From positions 1 to 22,215 of the forward strand of contig CAYSXY010000034.1 of assembly GCA_964435165.1 (NCBI GenBank): DNA of 22,215 nucleotides. Reading direction: 5' to 3'. The notes beneath the pieces are model-generated. The model did no database searches, had not been told where the DNA came from, and worked only from the letters and a program-made list of their open reading frames with translations. A program made the translations under genes and the position numbers. Within the stretch, counting starts at the first letter, position 1. Every line of letters starts with the position of its first letter. The DNA is from CAYSXY01 sp964435165 (GTDB lineage Bacteria > Pseudomonadota > Alphaproteobacteria > Rickettsiales > RI-342). Of this stretch, positions 8,361 to 15,765 are shown piece after piece.

Positions 8361-8406
8361 CATTTTAACTAATTTTAACGTGTGTTAAGCATTTTATTAA
8401 TAAAAT
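8361..8406. promoter_or_regulatory. Phased TTAA array with 16-bp palindrome
   Basis: In the 170-base divergent region between dapD and the EAL gene, TTAA occurs at 8365, 8375, 8385 and 8397. The first three are exactly 10 bp apart, and the octamer ATTTTAAC is repeated exactly at 8362 and 8372. Directly adjoining is a perfect 16-bp palindrome, ATTTTATTAATAAAAT, at 8391-8406. On the minus strand TTGCTA, 17 bp, ATTAAT would give a dapD promoter whose -10 lies inside the palindrome. TTAA pairs recall CtrA boxes, but the spacing here is N6 and not the classical N7. Confidence 0.4.
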
Positions 8407-8495
8407 CACACTATACCCTAGCAAGATGCTTGTAAAAGCGCGGAATATACCGGATATCGGATAAAAATAAAGCCGGAATAACAGGAGAGGCCATT

Positions 8496-10247
8496 ATGCT
8501 CAGTGAAACGCCGGGGGCGTTAGTGCATCAATTACGCGGTGAGCGCGACCGTTTTGTCGCTTTCGCCTTTGCCAATGCCGATATTTTATTGGAAGTTGAT
8601 AAGGACGGCACATTGCTATTTGCCGATGGCGCCACGCAAGGCCTGATTGGTGAAGCCGCCGATACGCTGGTGGGGCGCAACTTCGTCGACATGGTGCATG
8701 AAGAAGATCGAAATCATGCCTCGGATATGCTAGCAGCCTCCGGCAACTGGCACCGTTTTGATCAAATTAAAATACGGCTGAAAGGGGAGCGTGAACGCAC
8801 CTACCCCTTTGCATTATCCGGCTACAAATTGCCGGATATGAAAAACCACCTTTATCTGACATTGAGCCTGATTCGCGCTGAAGTGAGCGTGGAAGAAATT
8901 GGCAAACGTGACCTTAACACCGGCCTGCTGCGTCAACGCCATTTTGAAGCGGTTGTGACCGAACGGCTGATGACCAAGCAAGACGACGAGGTCAGCATCA
9001 CCATGGTCGATTTCCCGGAATTGCATGAGATGTTGATGGGCGATGAGCGAGACAAAGCCGTGACGCTGATGCAGGATATTTGTCGTCATTTGAAACAGCA
9101 TTCGCTTGATGGCGATATGGCTGCGTGCCTGGATGGCGGGGTGTATGGTCTGCTGCATGATGATGCGTACAAACAGCACAGGCTGATGAGCGATATGCAA
9201 CGCATTGCCAATGATTATGGTTTTGATGAGCATGGGCTGGATATGCGCGTCAAGAGCTTTGCGCTGGAAGCACTGGGATTAAGCGAGCTAGATACGGCCC
9301 GGGCGCTGCATTACACCATTAATCGCTTTGCCGAAGATGCCGGAGACGAGTTCACCATTCACTCGCTGGCTGAGAGCTATGAAATGATGCTGGATGAGAC
9401 GGTGCATAAAATCGGTGCGTTCCGCCGGACGTTGGGTGATGATTTGTTCGACGTCGCGCTGCAGCCGATTGTTGATATGAAAGCGGGCACACCTCACCAT
9501 TTTGAGGTGCTGACGCGACTGCGTGAAGATGATGAATTTCAAAACCCATTTCAGTTCATCACTTTTGGTGAGCAAGCCGGGCTGATCGGTGATTTTGACC
9601 TCGCCATGACACAAAAAGTGATCGATACGCTCAATGATGCGCTGCTGATCCATAAGCGGCCGGTGGTAGCCGTCAACCTCTCCGGCCTGTCACTGAGCAG
9701 CGATTTGTTCAAAGATGCTTTTCTCAGGCTGCTGAAAAGCAACCCCAAAATTAGCAAGCAAATGATTGTGGAAGTGACGGAATCTGCCCGCATTGATGAT
9801 TTGAGCAAGGCTAATCGCTTTTTGCAGGAATTGCGGCATCATGGCAATCTATGCTGTCTTGATGATTTTGGTGTGGGCGAGTCGTCCTTCGACTATCTGC
9901 GCCATCTGGAAGTGGATTTTGTCAAGATCGATGGCAGCTATGTGCGTGATTCACAAGCGACAACGCGCGGTCGTCATCTGCTCAAAGCCATGGTCAGCCT
10001 GTGTCATGATTTACAGATGGTGACGATTGGTGAGATGGTAGAAGATAAGGCCGTCGCCGAGTTTTTGAGAGATAGTGGCGTGGAATTTGGCCAGGGGTAT
10101 TATTTCGGCAAACCAACGACCGATATTGATCGGGTGATTGAACAGATGCAGCCGATGCAGATACCATCGGAATCCATCCAGCAGCGACGCAAACAAGTCA
10201 GCACGGCATCGAGCTGGTATCAGGCCTATAGTAATCAGGTGAGCTGA
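8496..10247 (+). CDS. PAS / degenerate GGDEF / EAL cyclic-di-GMP signalling protein
   Basis: Predicted soluble c-di-GMP phosphodiesterase or receptor of 583 residues; no membrane segment is seen. A PAS-like sensor fold spans about 20-128. A GGDEF-like region (about 137-270) opens with RDLNTGLLRQRHFE, but the active-site signature is replaced by LDGGVYGLL (about 212-220), so cyclase activity is not expected. The EAL domain (about 315-550) reads EVL instead of EAL. It nevertheless keeps the residues known to matter in active EAL enzymes: Glu337, Asn394, Glu426, Asp456-Asp457, Lys477, Glu513 and Gln533 (in GQGYYFGKP). Activity is therefore plausible. AGGAGAGG at 8483-8490, 5 bases upstream, fixes the start. 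Its C-terminal 30 residues are polar and unmatched. Confidence 0.88.
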   Translation: MLSETPGALVHQLRGERDRFVAFAFANADILLEVDKDGTLLFADGATQGLIGEAADTLVGRNFVDMVHEEDRNHASDMLAASGNWHRFDQIKIRLKGERERTYPFALSGYKLPDMKNHLYLTLSLIRAEVSVEEIGKRDLNTGLLRQRHFEAVVTERLMTKQDDEVSITMVDFPELHEMLMGDERDKAVTLMQDICRHLKQHSLDGDMAACLDGGVYGLLHDDAYKQHRLMSDMQRIANDYGFDEHGLDMRVKSFALEALGLSELDTARALHYTINRFAEDAGDEFTIHSLAESYEMMLDETVHKIGAFRRTLGDDLFDVALQPIVDMKAGTPHHFEVLTRLREDDEFQNPFQFITFGEQAGLIGDFDLAMTQKVIDTLNDALLIHKRPVVAVNLSGLSLSSDLFKDAFLRLLKSNPKISKQMIVEVTESARIDDLSKANRFLQELRHHGNLCCLDDFGVGESSFDYLRHLEVDFVKIDGSYVRDSQATTRGRHLLKAMVSLCHDLQMVTIGEMVEDKAVAEFLRDSGVEFGQGYYFGKPTTDIDRVIEQMQPMQIPSESIQQRRKQVSTASSWYQAYSNQVS

Positions 10248-10376
10248 ATATATCTCACCCTTATAGTTAGTTGCGTTTATGGCCATACATAAACGCATTC
10301 CGTCGCATGAGCGACGGCCCGCAGTCGCGGGCTGATAGCCAATCAGTTGCGTGTATTTTTATGCGCAATCGGCTAT
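10238..10376 (+). other. Run of adjacent hairpins (structured RNA candidate)
   Basis: Five inverted repeats follow each other with almost no gap. They are GGTGAG/CTCACC at 10238-10259 (spanning the EAL stop codon); a perfect 10-bp stem TGCGTTTATG/CATAAACGCA with 6-nt loop at 10272-10297; a 7-bp stem CCGTCGC/GCGACGG with ATGA loop at 10300-10317; a 6-bp stem GCCCGC/GCGGGC with AGTC loop at 10317-10332; and a composite stem ATAGCC/GGCTAT enclosing TTGCG/CGCAA at 10335-10376. No stem is followed by a U-tract. It could be a 3' UTR structure, a 5' leader of the DUF2336 gene, an sRNA or a REP-like element. Confidence 0.5.
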
Positions 10377-10453
10377 AGATAGCGTCATCTTTAACCTTTG
10401 TTTACAGCGATCCCTTATGGTGACATTCGTAAACTACCAAAGGAATTCCATTC

Positions 10454-11677
10454 GTGCCGCGCATTCCGTCGCTAGTACGATTACTCTCGAAAAAGCATGA
10501 CACCGCCAGCCTGCTGGCTGAAGCGGTTGAGGGTGAAGTTTTACCACCCGAACAATCGAGCGCAGCACAGGATACCCAGATCACACTGATCAATAATGAG
10601 GTCTATGTACAAAAAGAAGGACAGGCCCCCACCCCCTTGCTCAGTGGGCGTAGCCTGGCGATTGAAATCAGCGATGATGCGCGCTGTCATATTGCGCGTA
10701 AAATCGCACGCCTGCTGCCGGATCTCAACCATGCAGCCAAACATGAGTTGCTGGCATATACCGAGCGGGTATTGATCGCACTGTGTGCCGATCAGTTGGA
10801 GCGCGTGCGGCGTATTATTTCAGAAGAACTCAAGGAATATGACCAGGCGCCGCATGAGGTGATACTGACACTGGCACAGGATGAAGCCATCAGTGTTGCC
10901 GCACCGGTGCTGGAATGCTCACCCGTGCTGACCGATCATGATTTGGTGAAGATTATCACCTCCAGCCCCATCCCCGGTGCGGTAGAGGCCATTGCCGGGC
11001 GCACGCGCCTGTCACGTGAGGTGACCGATGCCGTGGTCAAATCCAGTGATGGCAATGCCATCACCCGCTTGCTGGGTAACAAGACGGCGGATATCAGCAA
11101 ACGCTCACTCAATCGCATTGTGGAGTTGGCACCGGATTATGAAGAATGGCATGAACCGTTGATCATGCGCCCTGACCTGCCCTCCAGCACCATGGACAAG
11201 CTGGCGAGCTTTGTCTCCGACTCATTGATTGCCATGATGAAGGATTCACGATTGCTCGATAGTGGTACACTCAGCACCCTGCGCGAACAGGTGGAAGATC
11301 GCCTCTCCTCACCCCGTAAAGAACGCCAGCGTAGTGCCACTCTCTCCGCACGGGAATTGCACCGCCAAGGCCGATTAGACAGCGACGCCGTGGATGATGC
11401 GGTGGTGCGCGGCGATAAAGCCTTTGTCTGCGCTGCGCTGTCGCTGCTGGGCAGTTTTGATGAAGAGACCGTCAAGCGCATTATCGACGCGCAGAACCCA
11501 AAGGCAATCACCGCGCTCTGCTGGGAGGCCGGGGTGTCGATGCGCGTCTCGACACAAATTCAGCTCAGACTGGCCCGCATTCACCACACTAAGGTGCTGC
11601 ATGCACGAGGTGGCCGTGACTATCCGCTGGCAGACAATGAGATGGAGCTGTATCTGGATGTGTTCCGGCCGCGCTAA
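10454..11677 (+). CDS. DUF2336 domain-containing protein
   Basis: Cytoplasmic protein of 407 residues matching the alphaproteobacterial DUF2336 family, whose molecular function is not established. The recognisable core is about 75-300, with RVRRIISEELKE (about 117-128), ISVAAPVLECSPVLTDHDLVKII (about 146-168), and repeated short helical units such as AIAGRTRLSREVTDAVV and ITRLLGNKTADIS, suggesting an alpha-helical HEAT-like solenoid. A variable acidic N-terminus precedes it. The start is GTG at 10454, supported by AAAGGAA at 10439-10445 about 9 bases upstream. It follows the EAL gene on the same strand, separated by the hairpin-rich segment. Its stop overlaps the stop of the convergent flippase gene. 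Confidence 0.85.
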   Translation: MPRIPSLVRLLSKKHDTASLLAEAVEGEVLPPEQSSAAQDTQITLINNEVYVQKEGQAPTPLLSGRSLAIEISDDARCHIARKIARLLPDLNHAAKHELLAYTERVLIALCADQLERVRRIISEELKEYDQAPHEVILTLAQDEAISVAAPVLECSPVLTDHDLVKIITSSPIPGAVEAIAGRTRLSREVTDAVVKSSDGNAITRLLGNKTADISKRSLNRIVELAPDYEEWHEPLIMRPDLPSSTMDKLASFVSDSLIAMMKDSRLLDSGTLSTLREQVEDRLSSPRKERQRSATLSARELHRQGRLDSDAVDDAVVRGDKAFVCAALSLLGSFDEETVKRIIDAQNPKAITALCWEAGVSMRVSTQIQLRLARIHHTKVLHARGGRDYPLADNEMELYLDVFRPR

Positions 11678-12654
11678 TATGTGTCGTTACGAGATGAAGA
11701 TTTCATCCGTGCCATAAACAATGCACCAATCAGGCAGCTCAAGGCGTAGAGCCCCAGAAAGGCGAGGGAGAAAGCAACGCCGCGTTCGACACTTAAATTG
11801 ATTTCCGGCCCGGCGAGATAATAGATCGCCTCGCGCAGGCCGATGCCGCCTACCGAGAAAGGCAGGAGCGACGCCAGAATCGAAATCTGGAACAGCACAA
11901 GATAGTCAAGCAACCGCTCACCCACCTGCATGGCATGGAGCAGTACGGCGGCCGAGAGCAACATACCCCCCTGCACCCCGATGGAATAGATGGAACAATG
12001 CAGCGCATGGCGTAGGCTCTCCCCGGTGACATAACCGTTGCCGAGGCGATAGCCGACCAGCGTGGCGATCAACCCCAGCGCCCACCACAGCCATGCTGCC
12101 GGAAACAATGCAAAGACAGCGCTCACCGGCAGCATGATCAGCACGCTGAGCAGCAGCCACAATAGCCCGTTGGCACGCTCGCCCACCATCACGCGAAAGC
12201 CGTCAGTATAAGGGAGATGATAATGCCGCTTGAGCGCAATCATCTTCACCCCGTCGCCGCCGAAGCCCCCGGGCAGGAACAAATTATAAAACATCCCCAG
12301 ATAATAAAGGCGGATGGCGTAACTGAGCGGAATATCTTCCCCGCGCAGGCGGGCATAAAGGCGCATACGCTGGGCGCTGATGAGTTGCGAGAGATTGATC
12401 AGTAAAAACGCCGCCACCAGGCTGCTGAGTGGCAGCACCTTCAGGCGGTCGATCAACACTTCAATCCCAATTTGATGCAGAACAAAGCCCAGCAGACAAA
12501 ATGCCAGTGCGTAAATTGCCAGCGCTTTGAGGCGTGCATGACGGGGCTTCATCGGCGTCATCGCCGTATCACTATCGAGCGGGATGAGGCTGTCCATGCC
12601 TGCACTGGCTTTGGTCGGTGGTGCCTCACCGGGAGTGTGCGAAGGTTCAGTCAT
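11674..12654 (-). CDS. UPF0104 / LPG-synthase-TM-like flippase family membrane protein
   Basis: Polytopic inner-membrane protein of 326 residues with about seven or eight hydrophobic helices. It belongs to the PF03706/COG0392 family that includes the flippase part of MprF and archaeal AglD-like proteins. Family-type signatures are YNLFLPGGFGGDGVKM in the first half and SLLPFSVGGIGLREAIYYL in the second. The first 34 residues are hydrophilic, so the true start could be a later Met. The ATG overlaps the end of the glycosyltransferase gene by 8 bases, and AAAGG abuts it with no spacing, which suggests coupled translation. The pairing argues for a role in handling a lipid-linked sugar or other lipid, but the substrate is unknown. 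Confidence 0.82.
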   Translation of the reverse strand: MTEPSHTPGEAPPTKASAGMDSLIPLDSDTAMTPMKPRHARLKALAIYALAFCLLGFVLHQIGIEVLIDRLKVLPLSSLVAAFLLINLSQLISAQRMRLYARLRGEDIPLSYAIRLYYLGMFYNLFLPGGFGGDGVKMIALKRHYHLPYTDGFRVMVGERANGLLWLLLSVLIMLPVSAVFALFPAAWLWWALGLIATLVGYRLGNGYVTGESLRHALHCSIYSIGVQGGMLLSAAVLLHAMQVGERLLDYLVLFQISILASLLPFSVGGIGLREAIYYLAGPEINLSVERGVAFSLAFLGLYALSCLIGALFMARMKSSSRNDTY

Positions 12655-13609
12655 CCTTTATCTCGGTCTTGCCCTGATAGCGCCGTAAAATCAGATAGGG
12701 CTTTTTGTTTTGTGATTCAAAATAGGTGCGCATCATCAACTCAGAGATGAAGCCAGCGGTGATGAACTGCACGGCCATGAGAATGAGCAATATGCCGACA
12801 TAAAAAAGTGGCCGGTGGCCAATATCGTGACCGCCCAGTTTTTCCAGCAGCAAATAAAAGGCAATCAAGCCACCGGCAACGCCCATGCCAATACCGAGCG
12901 TGCCAAACAGATGCATCGGACGCTGGCGGTATTTGAGGAAGAACAGCATGAGCAAGAGGTCGCTCATCACGCGTATAGTACGGCCTATGCCATATTTAGA
13001 CGAGCCAAAGCGGCGTGCATGATGCCTCACCGGCACTTCGGCGATGTTAGCGCCGTGAATTTGGCTGAGGATGGGGATAAAGCGATGTAATTCACCATAG
13101 AGATCGAGCCGCTTGGCCAGATCGCGCCGAAAGAGCTTGAGCGTACAGCCATAATCCCTCACCTGCACATCCGTGGTGCGGCGAATCAGCCAATTGGCGA
13201 TACGGCTGGGAATTTTCCGCAGCATCATGCCGTCTTTGCGGTTGGCACGATAGCCCATCACCACATCCAGCCCTTCCTCCTCCAGCTTATCGAGCATCAT
13301 CGGGATATCCGCCGGGTCATTCTGCAAATCGCCATCCATGGTGACGATATACTCACCCGATGCCTCAGCAATACCGGCGGCCATGGCCGAAGTCTGGCCA
13401 TAATTACGCGCAAACACCACGGTGCGGATAGGCGTGTCCTCCTGCGCCCGCGCACGTTCAACCGTTTCATCCGACGAGCCGTCATCCACCAGAATCAACT
13501 CATAGCGCAGCCCCTCCATGGCTGAGCGCACTGCGTCGCATAGTGGGGCGATATTCTCTTCTTCGTTATAAACGGGGATGACGATAGAGATGCGCGGTGG
13601 TTGACTCAT
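12647..13609 (-). CDS. GT2 family polyprenyl-phosphate glycosyltransferase
   Basis: DPM1/GtrB/ArnC-like enzyme predicted to move a sugar from a nucleotide donor to undecaprenyl phosphate at the inner membrane. The 320-residue protein has an N-terminal GT-A domain with ISIVIPVYNEEENI, LVDDGSSDET (about 41-50), and the metal-binding DGDLQNDP (about 93-100). The GFRANRKDG-like segment reads MGYRANRKDG. The C-terminus has two transmembrane helices (about 235-260 and 270-295) and a basic tail, as in GtrB-type enzymes. It lies 27 bases downstream of the mipA-like gene and overlaps the flippase-like gene by 8 bases. The sugar donor cannot be told from sequence. Confidence 0.88.
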   Translation of the reverse strand: MSQPPRISIVIPVYNEEENIAPLCDAVRSAMEGLRYELILVDDGSSDETVERARAQEDTPIRTVVFARNYGQTSAMAAGIAEASGEYIVTMDGDLQNDPADIPMMLDKLEEEGLDVVMGYRANRKDGMMLRKIPSRIANWLIRRTTDVQVRDYGCTLKLFRRDLAKRLDLYGELHRFIPILSQIHGANIAEVPVRHHARRFGSSKYGIGRTIRVMSDLLLMLFFLKYRQRPMHLFGTLGIGMGVAGGLIAFYLLLEKLGGHDIGHRPLFYVGILLILMAVQFITAGFISELMMRTYFESQNKKPYLILRRYQGKTEIKDD

Positions 13610-13636
13610 CCGTTACCATGTCCTGTATATTCCGGA

Positions 13637-14473
13637 TTAGAAGCGATAACTTACGGCGACGACACCAAATAATTGATTGGCATTGCCTTCCTGATCGACG
13701 ATCGGGCTGTCGGCCGCATCAGCCAACAGACGCGAATATTGCAACATCGAAAAAATGCCCCAACGCTGGTCAAATGCATAGATCAGTTGAATGCCTGCGC
13801 TGGCGTTGTTCAGGCCGCCGTCAGCATCATATTGCTGCAGGCCGCTGCGCGCCGCATTGTTTGCGTCAATGGTGAAATAGCTTTCTGCATAATCGTCACT
13901 TTGATAACCAAGGCTGGCGCTGAATCCAAGGCGTAAGTCTCGCCGCACCGGCACAAAATACGAGGCGCTAATATCGGCCAGCAGCCCACCATGGCCTCCA
14001 GCGACATCATGCGCCGCCGATAGCGAAAGCTCCAGATTATCCCCAGGGCGCCACAGATTACGCTGAATGGCGCTGATGAAGGCGCCCGTTTCCACCGCAT
14101 CGTCCAATGCACGCAATTGCGCGATACGTGCATTGTCGACATCATCGTCGCGCCCAAAACGAAAGCGCACAATCGGCCCTGCATTGAAATGTGGTGAATC
14201 AATCACATTAGCCACAAAGCCAAGCCCGCGGGTGGCGATATAGTAATTACCCTTATTCAGCTGAAGCGCGGCTACCGGGATAACCTGATAGTCTTCAGCG
14301 CCATCATATTCCGGCAGTACGGCCGTGCCTGCGGCGACAAAGCCGCTCCACCCTTGAGCGGTGGCCTGATCGGTCTCATTGGCATAATCCAGAATCGCCG
14401 TTTGAGCATATACCGGATGGTGCGCCCACAGGCAGAACAACAGGATGAACATGGAGAGTGAGCGTGTCATCAT
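13637..14473 (-). CDS. MipA/OmpV family outer-membrane protein
   Basis: Predicted outer-membrane beta-barrel of 278 residues. A signal peptide is clear: basic MMTR, hydrophobic core SLSMFILLFCLWAHHP, and cleavage after VYA (about residue 23). The mature protein alternates polar and hydrophobic residues, includes the family-style GTAVLPEYDGAEDYQVIPVAAL, GPIVRFRFGRDDDVD and GFSASLGYQSDDYAESYF, and ends in Phe (SYRF), the BAM recognition residue. Members are described as MltA-interacting scaffold proteins or porin-like proteins; which applies here is unknown. The start uses GGGG/GGTAAAG just upstream. It sits 68 bases after trpS on the same strand. Confidence 0.88.
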   Translation of the reverse strand: MMTRSLSMFILLFCLWAHHPVYAQTAILDYANETDQATAQGWSGFVAAGTAVLPEYDGAEDYQVIPVAALQLNKGNYYIATRGLGFVANVIDSPHFNAGPIVRFRFGRDDDVDNARIAQLRALDDAVETGAFISAIQRNLWRPGDNLELSLSAAHDVAGGHGGLLADISASYFVPVRRDLRLGFSASLGYQSDDYAESYFTIDANNAARSGLQQYDADGGLNNASAGIQLIYAFDQRWGIFSMLQYSRLLADAADSPIVDQEGNANQLFGVVAVSYRF

Positions 14474-14541
14474 TCTTTACCCCAGAGGTTACTGTGCGAT
14501 GAACATACCGGCTACCCTAACGGCTTGGCATCGTCACGCAA

Positions 14542-15702
14542 TCAAAACTGCACAAAGCCCACCAAATCGCGCACCTCGCGCATATGGCTGCTGGCGATGG
14601 CACGGGCCTTTTCCGCCCCTCGTTTGAGCACCGAATCAATATAGGCCTGGTCGTCCAGCAGGCGGCGCATCTCATCGGTCACGGGACTTAGTGTTTCCAC
14701 CGCCAGTTCCGCCAGTGCCGGTTTGAATTCAGCAAAGCCTTTGCCGGCAAATTCTTGCTCAATCTGCTGACGTGGTACATTGCGCAGCGCGGCATAAATA
14801 TTCAGTAGATTAGAGACTTCCGGGCGCTTTTCGACATCATAGGAGATGCCAGCTTCAGAATCGGTGGTCGCTTTTTTGAACTTTTTGGCAATGCTGTCCC
14901 GATCATCCGTCAGGTTAATGCGTGAATTATCGGACGGGTCGGACTTGCTCATCTTGGCGCGGCCATCGCGCAGGCTCATCACCCGTGTGGCATCGCCCTG
15001 AATCACTGGCTCTGGCAGTGGGAAAAACTCTTGGTCAACCGCACGGTTGAACGCACCGGCAATGTCACGTGCCAGTTCAATATGCTGCTTTTGGTCTTCA
15101 CCCACCGGCACATGGGTGGCTTTATAAAGGAGAATATCTGCGGCCATGAGCACCGGGTAGGCATAGAGGCCTAAATACGCCTTATCACGTATTTTCTTTC
15201 CTTCTATTTCTACTTTTCTAATGATTCCCGATGCTTTCCTAGTACACACATTTTTTTCTGACGGATTATCTGTTTCTTCCGCAATCTCCCTTAGATCTGC
15301 AGCTATTTGTTTAACCAATCTATGGTTCTCGTCTACATTACTTAAACCAGATTTATCCTTAAACTGCGTCATCCTATCCAGCCACCCAAGTGGCGTGTGG
15401 CAGTTCAGCACCCAAGCCAGTTCTGTATGCTCGGCGACGGCGGATTGGTTGAAGATGATGCAATGCTCCGGGTCAACACCGGAGGCAATGAAAGCCGCCG
15501 CTGTCTCACGAATCGACTGGCGCAGCGCATCCGGGTCCTGCGGCACGGTGATGGCATGCAGATCGACAATGCAGAAGATGGAGTCATAATCGCGCTGCAT
15601 GGCCACCCACTGGCGCATAGCACCAAGATAATTACCCAAATGCAGGCTGCCGGTTGGCTGAATGCCGGAGAAAATTCGTTGGGTCATATGCTTATTGGTC
15701 AT
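14542..15702 (-). CDS. trpS: Tryptophanyl-tRNA synthetase with an internal insertion
   Basis: Class Ic synthetase that charges tRNA-Trp. The HIGH-type motif is HLGN (about 21-24, in GSLHLGNYLGAMRQW) and KMSKS is intact (about 250-254, 14955-14941). PVLMAADILLY and VPVGEDQKQH are canonical. I start at the ATG at 15702 (386 residues); an ATG at 15687 fits homologous N-termini equally well, and a TTG at 15750 opens a longer frame with poor support. The usual length is about 330-350 residues. The excess comes mostly from roughly 49 extra residues (about 120-168) between KDKSG and the KAYLGLYAYP segment, described separately. The reading frame and all catalytic motifs are intact, so the enzyme is presumably functional. 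Confidence 0.95.
   Translation of the reverse strand: MTNKHMTQRIFSGIQPTGSLHLGNYLGAMRQWVAMQRDYDSIFCIVDLHAITVPQDPDALRQSIRETAAAFIASGVDPEHCIIFNQSAVAEHTELAWVLNCHTPLGWLDRMTQFKDKSGLSNVDENHRLVKQIAADLREIAEETDNPSEKNVCTRKASGIIRKVEIEGKKIRDKAYLGLYAYPVLMAADILLYKATHVPVGEDQKQHIELARDIAGAFNRAVDQEFFPLPEPVIQGDATRVMSLRDGRAKMSKSDPSDNSRINLTDDRDSIAKKFKKATTDSEAGISYDVEKRPEVSNLLNIYAALRNVPRQQIEQEFAGKGFAEFKPALAELAVETLSPVTDEMRRLLDDQAYIDSVLKRGAEKARAIASSHMREVRDLVGFVQF
15199..15345 (-). other. In-frame AT-rich insertion within trpS
   Basis: This is a 147-base (49-codon) segment absent, as far as I recall, from ordinary TrpS proteins, in which KDKxG is followed directly by a short K/R-rich stretch and LGLxxYP. By direct count it has 53 G/C of 147 (36%); the adjoining 60 bases (15361-15420) have 35 of 60 (58%). 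All four of its arginines use AGA or AGG. The encoded peptide is charged and looks like two helices (from about ENHRLVKQIAADLREIAEE to IIRKVEIEGKK) joined by a TDNPSEKN turn. Short internal inverted repeats (AACCA/TGGTT at 15326-15312) exist, but there is no overall palindrome. It resembles in size and placement the in-frame palindromic elements known in Rickettsia, without proof of relation. Confidence 0.7.
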
Positions 15703-15765
15703 GAATAAAAAATAATTGCCTAAAGATAGCGACTCGCGCTCAAATGCCAAGCCCGGAGTGTAGCG

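Noticed and set aside
8361..8388. Canonical CtrA binding site
   Set aside because: The TTAA spacing is six bases, not the classical seven, so I call it only a candidate regulatory array.
10272..10332. Intrinsic terminator after the EAL gene
   Set aside because: The stems are strong but none is followed by a run of T, so a standard Rho-independent terminator is not supported.
15199..15345. Intein or full mobile element in trpS
   Set aside because: 49 codons is too short for an intein, there are no splicing motifs, and the segment has only short inverted repeats and no overall palindrome.
15703..15750. TTG start extending TrpS by 16 residues
   Set aside because: TTG with no good Shine-Dalgarno sequence, and the added residues do not match TrpS N-termini; the ATG at 15702 or 15687 is more likely.
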